This document shows, in pieces, positions 39,116 to 50,378 of a stretch of 64,000 nucleotides of DNA (the stretch's first letter is position 1; each line of letters opens with the position of its first letter). The DNA is from an uncultured Chloroflexales bacterium (lineage in GTDB: Bacteria > Chloroflexota > Chloroflexia > Chloroflexales > Chloroflexaceae): positions 22,523-86,522 of the forward strand of contig CALCJV010000031.1 of NCBI GenBank assembly GCA_937967405.1, read 5' to 3'. Below the pieces are notes generated by a model. That model saw only the letters and a list, made by a program, of their open reading frames with translations. It searched no databases and had not been told where the DNA came from. The translations under genes and the position numbers were made by a program.

Positions 39116-41171
39116 GCAGAGCGTGAACCGAGAGCCAGCCTCACAATCCGCAGAGCGCACTACGCCTGAGCCGCTGCCCCCGCACTTGCCCTCGCATTGG
39201 CAATGGTCGGTGTTCCTGTTGTTATTCGGGCTAGCCCTGCTGCTACGCGGGCTGACGCTGGGCTGGGGCTTGCCCTATGTCGAGCATCCCGATGAGCCGG
39301 CCCTCTTTCGCATTGCCGTGCGGATGGCCCAGACCGGCGATCTGCACCCGTACAATTTCTTCTACCCCTCGCTGTACTACTACATGCTCGCTAGCGTTAC
39401 CCATTTGTATAGCTGGTGGGGCAGCCTCACGGGACACGGGCTGTCGCTCGAACAGCTCCCACGCGATACGTTCTTTTTCACTACCGCCCCTGATCTGTAC
39501 ATCTGGCAGCGGGCACTGACTGCACTACTCGGTGCAGCGACAGTGCCCGCGCTCTATCTGCTTGGCACGCGCATGTATGGGTGGCATACGGGGCTGCTGG
39601 CGGGCGTACTGCTAGCAGTCAGTAGCTACCATATTGAGCATAGCCAATTCATCACCACCGATGTACCGACAGGGCTGTGGTCGGTAGTGGTGCTGCTGGG
39701 GGCGTGGGAGATTGCCACCACCGGACGCTGGTGCGGCTACCTCGTGGCTGGGCTAGCGGTGGGCTTGGCTACGGGAACCAAGTACAATGCCTTGATGGTG
39801 TCCGTGAGTGTGCCGCTCGCGCACATGCTGTATTGGCAAGGGCGTAGCTTGGGGCGTAGCCTTGTGCCATTGCTAGCGAGCGGGGCCGTCGCGGCGGGCG
39901 TATTCTTGCTTACGACACCCTATATTCTGCTCGATTGGCAGAGCTTCATCAGCTCATTCACTGGCAAGGTGGTAGATTACTCGCCGCCGACTGCTGGTGC
40001 GTTCGGCGGACGCTTCCCTGTGCAGCAGTATGCCCGTTTCTTCTGGCGCGAGGGCCTCATGCCGACCGGTGTGCTGCTGCTGCTGCTGGGGTTGCCGCTG
40101 CTGCTGTGGCGTTCGCCGCGCCCGACGTGGTTGTTGCTAGCCGCAATTGGGGCTGAGGTGGGCTTGCTGCTCACGTTTACGATCCACTTCTCACGCAATC
40201 TGCTGCCGATCATTCCACTGGTGTGGCTGCTGGCGGCGGCCGGTACGCTTGCCCTAGCGCGGCTGTTTCCCGTGCGCCTGCCGCGTGCGCTAGCGACGGG
40301 GGTGCTGATTGTGCTGCTGCTGGGGCCGCAGATCAGCGATACGGCATGGCTGCTGCGCTACTGGAGCCAACCGCACACGATGCGCTCGGCGGCGGAGGTG
40401 GTGCAGGCCCAGCCGCGGGGGATGCTCACGGCGGTAGATAGCAATCCGGTGCAGTGGTCTGGCGATCCGGTGGTATTTCCGTTGCCGCGTGTGTGCGAGC
40501 ATCCGACGGCGTGGTATCAGCAGCGGGGGTTTCGCTACCTGATTATCAATGAGGATCGCCGCCGCTCGCAGTGCCGCGAGCAATACTTTCGCTTGATTGC
40601 GGAAAATCGCGTGCTGGCGAGTTTCCCGCCGCGTGCGGAGGGGCTACGTCCGGGGCCGGGCGGGGCCGTGCTAGATTTGGGGCAGCACCCGCAGCTGATC
40701 CCGTTCACCCGACGGGAGGTGCGGTTTGGGGGGGCGTTGCAGCTTCTTGGCTATGAGGTGCAGCCGGGCGAACTTCGGCCCCGAATTAGCCCGCTCGAAG
40801 GGGCCGCGACAACGATGCTTGCCGCAGATACGGAGCAGTCGCTTCAGATCAATCTATACTGGTGGGTAGCTCAGCCGTTGCCATTGGATTATTGGCTGTT
40901 TGTGCATGTGTATGCCGCCGATGGCACGCGGGTGGCCCAGCGTGATGCGCCCCTGCGCCCCGATTACCCGCCGACGCAGTGGCAAGCGGGCGAGCTGGTG
41001 CTGGAGCGGGCCGATATGGTCCTCCCCGCGTTGCCCGCCGGAAGCTACACGCTGCATCTGGGGGTATACGATCCGGCGACGTTTGCCCGCCTGCCGGTTG
41101 ATGATCCACAGGCTGAAGATCAGCGTATCGTGCTGTTCACGCTGGAGTCTGGGTTCAGATCACTCAACTGA
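39114..41171 (+). CDS. GT39/ArnT-like membrane glycosyltransferase
   Basis: GLPYVEHPDEPALFRIAVRMAQTGDLHP (DE-type motif), multiple TM helices. Start codon uncertain. Confidence 0.85.
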   Translation: MQSVNREPASQSAERTTPEPLPPHLPSHWQWSVFLLLFGLALLLRGLTLGWGLPYVEHPDEPALFRIAVRMAQTGDLHPYNFFYPSLYYYMLASVTHLYSWWGSLTGHGLSLEQLPRDTFFFTTAPDLYIWQRALTALLGAATVPALYLLGTRMYGWHTGLLAGVLLAVSSYHIEHSQFITTDVPTGLWSVVVLLGAWEIATTGRWCGYLVAGLAVGLATGTKYNALMVSVSVPLAHMLYWQGRSLGRSLVPLLASGAVAAGVFLLTTPYILLDWQSFISSFTGKVVDYSPPTAGAFGGRFPVQQYARFFWREGLMPTGVLLLLLGLPLLLWRSPRPTWLLLAAIGAEVGLLLTFTIHFSRNLLPIIPLVWLLAAAGTLALARLFPVRLPRALATGVLIVLLLGPQISDTAWLLRYWSQPHTMRSAAEVVQAQPRGMLTAVDSNPVQWSGDPVVFPLPRVCEHPTAWYQQRGFRYLIINEDRRRSQCREQYFRLIAENRVLASFPPRAEGLRPGPGGAVLDLGQHPQLIPFTRREVRFGGALQLLGYEVQPGELRPRISPLEGAATTMLAADTEQSLQINLYWWVAQPLPLDYWLFVHVYAADGTRVAQRDAPLRPDYPPTQWQAGELVLERADMVLPALPAGSYTLHLGVYDPATFARLPVDDPQAEDQRIVLFTLESGFRSLN

Positions 41172-41176
41172 ACAAG

Positions 41177-41203
41177 CCCCTGACATCTGCCACCTAACTC
41201 CTA
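41177..41203. repeat. Degenerate heptad-type intergenic repeat (copy D)
   Basis: CCCCTGACATCTGCCACCTAACTCCTA between convergent genes; resembles ACCTGACACCT units. Confidence 0.4.
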
Positions 41204-41395
41204 CTCCGGTAGTAACACGCGCCGCACGCGCCGCTCTAGCTCGGCACGCGGCAGGCGGATGTGGCGTTGGCAGGTCTGGCAGACGATGCCGATCTCGGCT
41301 CCGAGCCGCGTGATCCGCCATGTATCGCCGCCGCAGGCGTGGGGCTTGCGGAGTTGCACAACATCATTCAGCTTGAGCGGGAGCGGGGGTTTCAT
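41201..41395 (-). CDS. DUF951-family protein
   Basis: KLNDVVQLRKPHACGGDTWRITRLGAEIGIVCQTCQRHIRLPRAELERRVRRV; start at the internal Met. Confidence 0.88.
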   Translation of the reverse strand: MKPPLPLKLNDVVQLRKPHACGGDTWRITRLGAEIGIVCQTCQRHIRLPRAELERRVRRVLLPE

Positions 41396-42972
41396 TCGGG
41401 GCGAGCAGGATGGTCTACGTTGGGAAGAGCAGTGGTGTGCTGCTTGGCGGCGTGCCACTGGGCCAGCTTCTGTTCTAGGGTTAGCTCTTGCAAGGTCTGC
41501 CCACGTTCGCGCAAGACATGCTCGACGAATTGGAAGCGGCGGCGATATTTGGCATTGGCTTCGCGCAGGGCACTCTCGGCATCAATGGTGAGCCAACGGG
41601 CGAGCTGCACCGCCGCATACAGCAGATCGCCAAACTCTTCGCGCAGGTGGGCATGGGTGGCAGGGCTGGGCTGAGCCTGCCACGCGGCGTAGGCAGTGCG
41701 TAGCTCGGCAAGTTCTTCATCCACCTTGCCCCAAATTTGCGCTGGCGTGGCCCAATCGAAGCCGACGCGGGCTGCTTTCGTACCATATTTCTGGGCTGTG
41801 GCAAGGGCTGGCAGATCGTGTGGAATGCCATCAAGGGCGCTCTCGCGGGTGCGCCCTTTGGCGCGGAGTTCGGCCGCTTTGATCTGCTCCCAAGTATGCA
41901 GCACCGTGCCGGTATCGCTGAGCGTCAGGTCGCCAAAGACATGCGGGTGACGGCGGATCAGCTTGCTGGTGATCTGCTCCAACACGTCAGGCAGGGCAAA
42001 GTCGCCGGCCTGCCGCGCCATCTCACTCTGCACCACCACTTGCAAGAGCAGATCGCCGAGTTCCTCGCACAAGGCGGGGGTGTCCTGTGCATCGAGGGCT
42101 TCAAGGACCTCGTAGGCTTCTTCGCGCAGGGTTGTTCGCAGCGATTGGGCGGTTTGCTGCACATCCCACGGGCAGCCGCCGGGGCCGAGTAGGCGGGCTA
42201 CCACCCATTCAAGGGCGGCGGTGCTGCGGCGTTGGACTGCTAGCGCAAGCGGTGGCAGATAGAGGGCACAGGCTGCACTGGCGGGTACGGCAAGCGCATG
42301 CACATCGGCGAGGGTGAGGGCATGCGGCGGCAGCGGCGTGCCCGCGAAGTCTAGGCTGAGCAGGTGCGCCGGATGCTTGGCGGGGTAGTGCAGCAGCAGC
42401 AGGTCGCTCAGTTCGGACAGGCTCGCGGCACTTGGCGGTGGGTCGAGCCAGATGAGGGCGGCAGTGGTGGTGTGGATCGGGTAGGGTAGGCGCGGGGGCT
42501 GGTATGCACCGCGTTGCTGGGTGACACTCCATGCCTGCACGTCGCTGATGATCGGCGTATCTGCTAGCCAATCGGAACTGAGGAGCGATGCAAGGTGGTA
42601 GAGGTGCGCGGTTGGCAGGGCCGGGTCATTGGGCAACATGGCTCGCCACGCAGCGGCGATGCTTACGCCAGCCACGAGATGCAAAGCACAGCCTTGTGTG
42701 CGATACCACGCCAGCATCGCCGGATGATCGTCGGGGCTGCCGGGCAAGGCGAGCGTTGCCCGGCCGTGTGCAGTGGCATAGGCGAGCACGGCGGTGTGCT
42801 GTGCCGGATCGGGGTTCAGCGCATGCACGGGTAGCCCAGCAAGGGCAAGGTGGTGCGGGGTGGGGCTAAAGATCAGCGTGGCTTGAGCGAGCTGATCCCG
42901 CCCTGCGTAGGTCAGCAGCGCGGGATCGCCAGTGCCCATGCCCACAATCCAAACGATAGGTGCGGCCGTCAT
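41392..42972 (-). CDS. mazG: MazG nucleotide pyrophosphohydrolase with N-terminal tetrapyrrole methylase-like domain
   Basis: N-term VWIVGMGTGDPALLTYAGRDQL; C-term LLGPGGCPWDVQQTAQSLRTTLREEAYEVLEALD, EELGDLLLQVVVQSEMA, REEFGDLLYAAVQLARWL. Confidence 0.93.
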   Translation of the reverse strand: MTAAPIVWIVGMGTGDPALLTYAGRDQLAQATLIFSPTPHHLALAGLPVHALNPDPAQHTAVLAYATAHGRATLALPGSPDDHPAMLAWYRTQGCALHLVAGVSIAAAWRAMLPNDPALPTAHLYHLASLLSSDWLADTPIISDVQAWSVTQQRGAYQPPRLPYPIHTTTAALIWLDPPPSAASLSELSDLLLLHYPAKHPAHLLSLDFAGTPLPPHALTLADVHALAVPASAACALYLPPLALAVQRRSTAALEWVVARLLGPGGCPWDVQQTAQSLRTTLREEAYEVLEALDAQDTPALCEELGDLLLQVVVQSEMARQAGDFALPDVLEQITSKLIRRHPHVFGDLTLSDTGTVLHTWEQIKAAELRAKGRTRESALDGIPHDLPALATAQKYGTKAARVGFDWATPAQIWGKVDEELAELRTAYAAWQAQPSPATHAHLREEFGDLLYAAVQLARWLTIDAESALREANAKYRRRFQFVEHVLRERGQTLQELTLEQKLAQWHAAKQHTTALPNVDHPARPE

Positions 42973-42975
42973 TGA

Positions 42976-44001
42976 TTATGGGGATGGGGTCGGAGTTAGC
43001 TCAAGTTCTTCAATCGTAATATCGGGCATGCCTTGTGGCATGGCGGGCATCGTTGGCACTTCGGCAGGGAAGGGGAGCGGCACGGTGCTAAGGTCAATGT
43101 CGCGATTGACGACCAGCGTACCATCGGCCTCCGCCGCTTTGCGAATGCTCTCGTACCATGGCATGAAGGTTGCTTCAAAATGCTGTTGGGCACTCCCGCT
43201 CTGACGGAGCTGCTCAATATCATCGTAGGGGCGATTCTCTTGGCGATCCTCAACTACAATGACGTGGAACCCGAATTGGCTCTTGACAATCACTGGCTTG
43301 TTTAGCTCGGCGGTAAAGGCCGCCTCTTCGTATTCGGGCACGAAGTTGCCCTTGGCAACCCAGCCATACGTGCCGCCTTTGTCCTTCGAGCCGGGATCAG
43401 TGGAGTATTCCGCAGCAAGTTTGGCGAAGTCTTCCCCCGCTTCTAGCTTCGCCAGCACCTCTTTGGCGGTCGCCTCGTCTTCGACCAGAATGTGGCGCGA
43501 GTTGAACATGTCGGCAGTGGTATGCTTCGCCACCACCTGCAACACCAGCTGCTGCTGAGTCAGTTCTTCACGCAGGGCGGCTTCTTCTTCAGCCGTCATC
43601 TCGGCTGCTTCCATCCCGCCCATCCCAGCAAATTGCTTGCGCTGCTCGATCTGCTTGTCAATTTCGGCTGGGTCTACGCCTAGCCCTTCTTCGCGGGCGA
43701 TGCGGGTCAACAGTTCTTGCTGGATCATTTCATCCAGAATTGATTGGCGGACGTTCTGCTCATCGGCAAGGGCGTTGATCTCCTCCTCGCTCTGCCCCTG
43801 CATCCGCATTTGGGTAAGGATCGGGCCAAGGGTTTCTTCCAAACGTTGCTCAAAATCAGCGAGGGTGACAACTTGATCATTGATGCTAAACAGCACGGGG
43901 CTGGCGGGGGTTGGGGTTGCGGCGGATGGATTTGCGCCACAGCCAGCCAACAACCCGAGTCCGAGTAGCAACAGCATGATCTGAGTGGGGAACCACTTCA
44001 C
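42976..44001 (-). CDS. Lipoprotein peptidyl-prolyl isomerase (SurA/PrsA-like, parvulin)
   Basis: Lipobox LLAGCG; parvulin HILVEDEATAKEVLAKLEAGEDFAKLAAEYSTDPGSKDKGGTYGWVAKGNFVPEYEEAAF. Confidence 0.92.
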   Translation of the reverse strand: MKWFPTQIMLLLLGLGLLAGCGANPSAATPTPASPVLFSINDQVVTLADFEQRLEETLGPILTQMRMQGQSEEEINALADEQNVRQSILDEMIQQELLTRIAREEGLGVDPAEIDKQIEQRKQFAGMGGMEAAEMTAEEEAALREELTQQQLVLQVVAKHTTADMFNSRHILVEDEATAKEVLAKLEAGEDFAKLAAEYSTDPGSKDKGGTYGWVAKGNFVPEYEEAAFTAELNKPVIVKSQFGFHVIVVEDRQENRPYDDIEQLRQSGSAQQHFEATFMPWYESIRKAAEADGTLVVNRDIDLSTVPLPFPAEVPTMPAMPQGMPDITIEELELTPTPSP

Positions 44002-44054
44002 GGTACATCTCTCCTTAAGTTAAGTATAGTGATAGATACTGTGGTGCACGAAGC

Positions 44055-45887
44055 CTATGCTTTACGTACCTCTGGTTTGCCTTCGCCCAAGGTAAGAATT
44101 GCGGTGAAGGCTTCTTGCGGAATCTCAACACTGCCAACCATCTTCATGCGCTTTTTGCCCTCTTTCTGCTTCTCCAGCAGCTTGCGCTTGCGCGACACGT
44201 CGCCGCCGTAGCATTTGGCAAGCACATCCTTCCGCATTGCCCGAATCGTTTCGCGGGCAATGATCCGACTACCGACTGCCGCTTGAATCGGCACTTCAAA
44301 CATCTGGCGCGGGATCAGCTTGCGGAGCCGCTCGACGAGTTCGCGCCCCTGCCCATAGGCCATATCGCGGTGCACAATGGCCGAGAGGGCATCTACCGCT
44401 TGCCCATTAACGAGAATGTCGAGCTTGACCAGATCCGCTTCTTGGTAGCCGGCGAGGGTATAGTCCAGCGAGGCATAGCCCTGTGTGCGGCTCTTGAGTT
44501 GATCGTAGAAATCTATGACCATCTCGGCTAGTGGCATTCGATATTTGAGCAGGACTCGTTGCGAATCAAGATACTCCATGTGCTCGAACGAGCCGCGCTT
44601 GCTCGTGACTAACTCCATAATGGGCCCAATATAGCGTTTGGGAGCGATAATGTTGATCGAGACAATCGGCTCCTCAATCGCTGCAATTACGCCTGTGTCT
44701 GGCATTTCAGAGGGGTTGTCCACCTCAAGAATGTCGCCGTTGGTTTTGAGCACTTGATATTCGACACTCGGCGCGGTGATCAGCAGATCGAGCTTGTACT
44801 CGCGTTCGAGCCGTTCGCGCACAATCTCCATGTGCAGCAGCCCAAGAAAGCCGCAGCGAAAGCCAAAGCCGAGTGCGCTGCTGCTTTCGGGCACAAACGA
44901 TAGGGCTGCATCATTCATCTTGAGCTTTTCGAGGGCTTCGCGCAGATCACCGTAGGCGTTGCTATCAATGGGGAACAAACCTGCAAAGACCATCGGCTTG
45001 GCGGGCCGATAGCCGGGAAGCGGCGCGAATGCGGGATTGGCAGCAAGCGTGATCGTATCACCAACTTGACACTCATCTACCGACTTTAGTCCGGTAGCAA
45101 TATAGCCGACCTCGCCTGCCGCCAATTCGCCAAGTGGGGTCATCCCCGGACGAAATACGCCCAATTCAAGAATATCGGCATAGGCAGTCGTGCCGATAAA
45201 CTGTACGCGCTCATTGGTACGGAAGGAGCCGTCTACCACACGCACATAGGCAATCACGCCCTTATACGAGTCATAGTGGGCATCGAAGATCAGGGCCCGG
45301 GCCGCAGCGTCTGGCTTGCCGGTGGGGGCAGGGATGCGTTCCACGATGGCCTGTAGAATTGCCTCAATGCCAATCCCCTCTTTGGCCGAGGCAAGAATGA
45401 CATCGTTTTTATCTAGCCCCAGCACATCCTCGACTTCTTGGGCAACCTGTTCAGGGTTGGCACTGGGGAGATCAATCTTGTTAATCACGGGAATGATCGT
45501 CAAGTCGTTCTCTAGCGCGAGATAGACATTGGCCAAGGTTTGGGCCTCAATGCCTTGCGCGGCATCCACCACGAGCAGTGCCCCTTCGCACGCGGCGAGC
45601 GCACGGCTCACTTCATAGGTGAAGTCTACGTGGCCGGGACAGTCAATCAAATTCAGGATGTACGCTTGCCCATCTGCGCCGGTATAGTGCATCCGCACCG
45701 CTTTGGCTTTGATCGTGATCCCTTTTTCGCGTTCCAGATCCATCGCGTCAAGGAGCTGTTCACGGCGTTCGCGGGCAGTGATTGTGCCGGTTGCTTCAAG
45801 CAGCCGATCCGAGAGCGTAGTTTTGCCGTGATCAATATGGGCAATAATCGAGAAATTCCGCACGCAGGACTGGTCTTGCATAGTCAT
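44055..45887 (-). CDS. lepA: Elongation factor 4 (LepA)
   Basis: [79 protein letters not shown]-terminal [24 protein letters not shown]. Confidence 0.98.
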   Translation of the reverse strand: MTMQDQSCVRNFSIIAHIDHGKTTLSDRLLEATGTITARERREQLLDAMDLEREKGITIKAKAVRMHYTGADGQAYILNLIDCPGHVDFTYEVSRALAACEGALLVVDAAQGIEAQTLANVYLALENDLTIIPVINKIDLPSANPEQVAQEVEDVLGLDKNDVILASAKEGIGIEAILQAIVERIPAPTGKPDAAARALIFDAHYDSYKGVIAYVRVVDGSFRTNERVQFIGTTAYADILELGVFRPGMTPLGELAAGEVGYIATGLKSVDECQVGDTITLAANPAFAPLPGYRPAKPMVFAGLFPIDSNAYGDLREALEKLKMNDAALSFVPESSSALGFGFRCGFLGLLHMEIVRERLEREYKLDLLITAPSVEYQVLKTNGDILEVDNPSEMPDTGVIAAIEEPIVSINIIAPKRYIGPIMELVTSKRGSFEHMEYLDSQRVLLKYRMPLAEMVIDFYDQLKSRTQGYASLDYTLAGYQEADLVKLDILVNGQAVDALSAIVHRDMAYGQGRELVERLRKLIPRQMFEVPIQAAVGSRIIARETIRAMRKDVLAKCYGGDVSRKRKLLEKQKEGKKRMKMVGSVEIPQEAFTAILTLGEGKPEVRKA

Positions 45888-46061
45888 CCTGTTCCAGTTG
45901 CTGCGTTAGAACCCGCAGCAGATAGAATCATTCTGTGCAGTAGTATATCAGATGCATCTCACTGCCGCAATGAAGGGATGATTAGACCCTGCGTTGACAG
46001 GTGTTGGGAAACTCCCTAGACTACCAGTAGAAGAAATTTGGCGTGAGGGGGAAGGAGTATC

Positions 46062-47309
46062 TTGGGGCTACACTTTCCGAATCGCAATCAGATCGCGTTC
46101 GTTAATTTGCAGGGGCAACTCGGTGTGGTTGATCCGTATGGGACGCGGATGGTGGTGCTAAGTGCGGATATGCCTACGAGCTTCCACTTTCCGGCATGGT
46201 CACCGAATGGACAGCACCTTGCCTGCACCACCACCGATGCTCGTGGCGGTGCGCTGTTGGTCGCGGAAGCCTATGTTGCACCGGAGCGACCATTGTTTCG
46301 CACGCTCTATCGAGATGAAACTGAACGCCCGTTCTATTTATACTGGTCACCCGACAGTCAAGCGATCAGCTTTCTTGCGGCCCATCCAGCTGGGCTTGGG
46401 CTACATCTCGCCTATCCGGCTGATGCCGCTGCACCTGCGCCGCAGCTGCTCACGGTGGGGCAGCCTTGCTTCTGGCAATGGTCGCCGCAGGCTGAGCAAC
46501 TGCTTGTCCATACGGGGGCGGATGGAGTTGATGCCCGGCTGGAGTTTATCCCTGTTGGGCCAAGGCCGGGCAGGTCGCCACGAGTCATTGTGGAGGGGCA
46601 GCTGGGCATATTCCAAGCTCCCAGCATTGCTGCCAATGGGGACTACTGGGCGTATACTGTGCGCGATAGCCGCAAGAGCCGGATGGTGATCGGGTGCACG
46701 AGCCACCCCGAAAAGCTCACCTTGCCACATCAGGGCGGCGTTGCGCTAGCGTGGAGTCCAGTGCAGCCCTTGCTGGCCTACATCTGCCCGACGTTGCCGG
46801 CCCGCCACTTCTATGGGCCGCTGCACTTGCTAGATATACACACTGGTGATGTCCGCACCTTGACGCTCGCGGATGAGGTAGTGTTGGCGTTCTTCTGGTC
46901 GCCCAATGGTCGCTACATTGCCTATCTGCGCCTCGATCCGGCAACCTTTCGGCAGGTTGCCCCGCGCCCTCGAACGAATGGCGCATCCACCAATGGGCAT
47001 CATCCGCCGCCTGCCTCGCGCCGCGACGATCCCCTGCTCCAGCTGTGGGTGGTGGACGTTGCCACCCACGAACGCCAATTGCTGATCCGCTTCCAGCCCT
47101 CTGAGGAGTTTGTCGCGCAGTTTTTGCCCTTCTTCGATCAGTATGCCCTGAGCCATCGCCTGTGGTCGCCGGATAGCGATGCCCTTGTGCTGCCGGGCAG
47201 TCCGGCCGATGCGGCTGCTGATATGGTGCAGATTCTGGTGGTGCCCCTCGCAGGCGGCACGCCGCGCCCGATTGCGCGGGGGCGGGTCGCCTTCTGGAGT
47301 TGGCAGTAG
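46062..47309 (+). CDS. TolB/WD40-like beta-propeller protein
   Basis: Repeated PAWSPNGQHLACTT, YWSPDSQAISFL, FWSPNGRYIAYLRL, LWSPDSDALVLPG blades; likely TTG start. Confidence 0.75.
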   Translation: MGLHFPNRNQIAFVNLQGQLGVVDPYGTRMVVLSADMPTSFHFPAWSPNGQHLACTTTDARGGALLVAEAYVAPERPLFRTLYRDETERPFYLYWSPDSQAISFLAAHPAGLGLHLAYPADAAAPAPQLLTVGQPCFWQWSPQAEQLLVHTGADGVDARLEFIPVGPRPGRSPRVIVEGQLGIFQAPSIAANGDYWAYTVRDSRKSRMVIGCTSHPEKLTLPHQGGVALAWSPVQPLLAYICPTLPARHFYGPLHLLDIHTGDVRTLTLADEVVLAFFWSPNGRYIAYLRLDPATFRQVAPRPRTNGASTNGHHPPPASRRDDPLLQLWVVDVATHERQLLIRFQPSEEFVAQFLPFFDQYALSHRLWSPDSDALVLPGSPADAAADMVQILVVPLAGGTPRPIARGRVAFWSWQ

Positions 47310-47568
47310 GCGGCGGATGGGCAGGCTGTAGCGATCCTGCAACAATACTCCCCCAGTGTACGTCGTAGGCGTAGATCACGCGCTGGCAAGGTGAGTATCC
47401 GTGTGCCCCACGTGCCTAGGCGCAGACGTAGCGACACCTAGCCAAATGGCGTGTGGGGCCTGTATCAACACGGGGTATAATACGATAAGTTTTGGAGTTG
47501 CGCCACTCCGCGCAACCCGTGCGAATTCCCAACACTAGAGATTTCAGCATTGAAAGGACAGCAGATCG

Positions 47569-48651
47569 GTGAGTAGAAAAATTCGTGTTGCGATCATTGG
47601 GGTGGGCAACTGCGCCTCATCGCTGGTACAAGGTGTACAGTATTATCGCCATACCAGCGATGAAACGGACGTGCCCGGCTTGATGCACGTCAATTTGGGG
47701 GGCTACCGCATCCGCGATATTGAGTTCTCGGCGGCGTTTGATGTAGTGCAGAGTAAAGTGGGCACAGATCTCTCGGTGGCGATTTTTGCCGAGCCAAACA
47801 ATACCTACAAATTTACCGATGTGCCTCACCTGAATGTGCCCGTGCAGCGGGGGCCCACGCTCGATGGACTCGGCAAGTATGTCCGCCCTTTGATTGACGA
47901 ATCGCCGCGTGAAGTGGATAATGTAGCCGCAATCCTGCGCGAGACGCGCACCGATGTCGTTGTGTCGTACCTGCCGGTGGGGAGCGAGGAAGCTACCCTG
48001 TGGTATGCCGAGCAGGTGCTTGAGGCCGGTTGTGCCTTGATCAATTGCGTGCCGGTCTTTCTGGCGAGTAAAGCGGAGTGGCGCAACCGCTTTGCGGCGA
48101 AAGGCTTACCGTTGATTGGCGATGACATCAAGAGTCAAGTTGGCGCAACGATTACCCACCGCGTGCTGACTCGCCTGTTTGAAGAGCGCGGCGTGCGCCT
48201 TGATCGTACCTATCAACTCAACTTTGGCGGCAACACCGATTTCCTGAATATGCTTGATCGGGATCGGCTAGAGAGCAAAAAGATCAGTAAAACCAATGCC
48301 GTGACGAGCCAGCTGGGCACGCACCTGCCGCCAAGCAATGTGCACGTGGGTCCGAGTGATTATGTGCCATGGCTGGGAGATCGCAAGTGGGCCTATATTC
48401 GGATGGAAGGAACCACCTTTGGCGATGTGCCCTTGAATCTGGAACTCAAGCTGGAAGTGTGGGATTCACCCAACTCGGCGGGGGTCGTGATTGATGCAAT
48501 TCGCTGTGCCCGCATTGGGCTAGATCGCAAGCTGGGTGGTGCGCTGTATGCGCCGAGTGCCTACTTTATGAAAACACCACCGCGCCAATATACCGACCAT
48601 GAAGCCTTCCAAATGACGGAGGATTTCATCGCGGGCAAGATTGCCCGCTAG
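47569..48651 (+). CDS. Inositol-3-phosphate synthase family
   Basis: [73 protein letters not shown] start. Confidence 0.92.
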   Translation: MSRKIRVAIIGVGNCASSLVQGVQYYRHTSDETDVPGLMHVNLGGYRIRDIEFSAAFDVVQSKVGTDLSVAIFAEPNNTYKFTDVPHLNVPVQRGPTLDGLGKYVRPLIDESPREVDNVAAILRETRTDVVVSYLPVGSEEATLWYAEQVLEAGCALINCVPVFLASKAEWRNRFAAKGLPLIGDDIKSQVGATITHRVLTRLFEERGVRLDRTYQLNFGGNTDFLNMLDRDRLESKKISKTNAVTSQLGTHLPPSNVHVGPSDYVPWLGDRKWAYIRMEGTTFGDVPLNLELKLEVWDSPNSAGVVIDAIRCARIGLDRKLGGALYAPSAYFMKTPPRQYTDHEAFQMTEDFIAGKIAR

Positions 48652-48697
48652 CCATACGGTTACGGGGTAGGCGGCGCGGCACACAACGAGGAACCGC

Positions 48698-49759
48698 ATG
48701 AAGCTGGTGATCCAGATCCCCGTGTTGAATGAGCGTGAGACGATTGCGGCGGTGTTGGATGATCTGCCGCGCAGCATTCCCGGCATCAGCGAGATTTGCA
48801 TCCTCATCATTGATGATGGCTGCACCGATGATACGATCCGCATCGCCCTGAAACACGGTGCGGATCACATCGTTAAGCATACCAGCAACAAAGGCTTGGC
48901 GGCCGCGTATCAGACGGGAATAGATACGGCACTGAAGCTGGGCGCAGATATTATTGTCAATACGGATGGCGATCACCAGTATCCGGGGGGTGAAATCCCG
49001 CGCCTTATCGAGCCGATCTTGCAGGGCAAAGCCGATGTGGTGATTGGTGATAGGCAGGTGCAGCAGCTTGAACACTTCTCGCCGCTAAAGAAGTGGCTCC
49101 AACATCTGGGTAGCTCCGTGGTGCGATGGGCCTCCGATACAGATGTGCCCGACACGGTGAGTGGCTTTCGCGCACTCTCGCGGGAAGCAGCATTGCGAAC
49201 GTTTGTAACCACCGATTTCTCCTACACGGTCGAGAGTCTGATCCAAGCGGGCAAACGCCGCCTAACAGTCGCTACCGTGCCGATCCGCACCAATTGTGTA
49301 GATCGGCCCTCCAAGCTGCATCGCGGCAACTGGAACTTTGTCAAACGCCAAGCGGCAACGATTGTACGCACCTATGCTACCTACGAGCCGCTCAAAACCT
49401 TCAGCTACATCAGTGGCTTCTTCCTGCTGCTAGCAACCCTGCTGCTGGGGCGGGCGGCCTATGTGTTTATCGGGCGGCGGCTGGATTTGGTGAGTGCCTC
49501 GAATGATCAATCGCTCATGATCGGGGGGGCCCTGCTGATTATGGCCTTTATCGCCTTCTTGATCGGGTTGCTTGCGGATCGGGTGCGGAGTGGGCAGCGC
49601 GTGAGTGAGGAGGTGCTGTACCGCGTGCGGGCCATGCAGGTTGAGCAGGAGGCGTGGCAACGGGCCTTGCGGCGCGAATTGGATGAGCTGGAAGCTCGCC
49701 AGAGCCACCTCGAGCACCGTCTATCAGCAGATGCCGTGCCGCTCAAGCGCGATGGGTAG
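48698..49759 (+). CDS. Glycosyltransferase family 2 (DPM1-like) with C-terminal TM helices
   Basis: IQIPVLNERETIAAVLDDLP, ILIIDDGCTDDT, NTDGDHQYPGGEIPRLIEPIL. Confidence 0.93.
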   Translation: MKLVIQIPVLNERETIAAVLDDLPRSIPGISEICILIIDDGCTDDTIRIALKHGADHIVKHTSNKGLAAAYQTGIDTALKLGADIIVNTDGDHQYPGGEIPRLIEPILQGKADVVIGDRQVQQLEHFSPLKKWLQHLGSSVVRWASDTDVPDTVSGFRALSREAALRTFVTTDFSYTVESLIQAGKRRLTVATVPIRTNCVDRPSKLHRGNWNFVKRQAATIVRTYATYEPLKTFSYISGFFLLLATLLLGRAAYVFIGRRLDLVSASNDQSLMIGGALLIMAFIAFLIGLLADRVRSGQRVSEEVLYRVRAMQVEQEAWQRALRRELDELEARQSHLEHRLSADAVPLKRDG

Positions 49760-49838
49760 GTCAATAAATCGGTGAACATCGCGCCTATTGGTGGAAGCCC
49801 AAACCGAACCTCGGTGACTATACCCTTGCGTGAATGGT

Positions 49839-50378
49839 CTAGGCACTTAATTCCAACTTCCGATAGAATGATGGGTGCGGTTCGGGACGCACGGGGCGGA
49901 TAACCGAGAACACCTGCGGCATTGCAGGCGCACTGGAGCAGGTCATCTGCACCACGTGCTCCTGAGGGTGTGGTGCGGCACGTTCTGAGGGTGCGGTTGT
50001 ATCGTCGGGAACAACCTGCACAAAGCCAATGCTTTGAAAGAAAGGCACAGCAGCTGCGGGAACATTGGTCACGATAAGCGGGCGGATTGGTTGCAACTCG
50101 GCGAAGGTGTGTACAAGACTCGTGCCGATGCCATTGCCACGCCACTTAGGGGCAACCCAGAGATTCTCGATGTAGGTGCTAAAATATTCGAGGAAGCCAA
50201 TGATTTGTTGATCATACTCCGCGATGATAGTCAAGCCGCCCAGCCACATTCTATCTTCGTTATGCACCAGATGCATATTCCACTGTTCCATCAGCTTATA
50301 TTCATCGTAGCGTAGTTTACGAATACGAAATCTTGTGACCAGAGCATCCATCCTTGTTCCTTGTTCTGTGCTAAACAC
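49839..50378 (-). CDS. GNAT-family N-acetyltransferase
   Basis: GLTIIAEYDQQIIGFLEYFSTYIENLWVAPKWRGNGIGTSLVHTF, VPAAAVPFFQSIGFVQV. Confidence 0.85.
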   Translation of the reverse strand: MFSTEQGTRMDALVTRFRIRKLRYDEYKLMEQWNMHLVHNEDRMWLGGLTIIAEYDQQIIGFLEYFSTYIENLWVAPKWRGNGIGTSLVHTFAELQPIRPLIVTNVPAAAVPFFQSIGFVQVVPDDTTAPSERAAPHPQEHVVQMTCSSAPAMPQVFSVIRPVRPEPHPSFYRKLELSA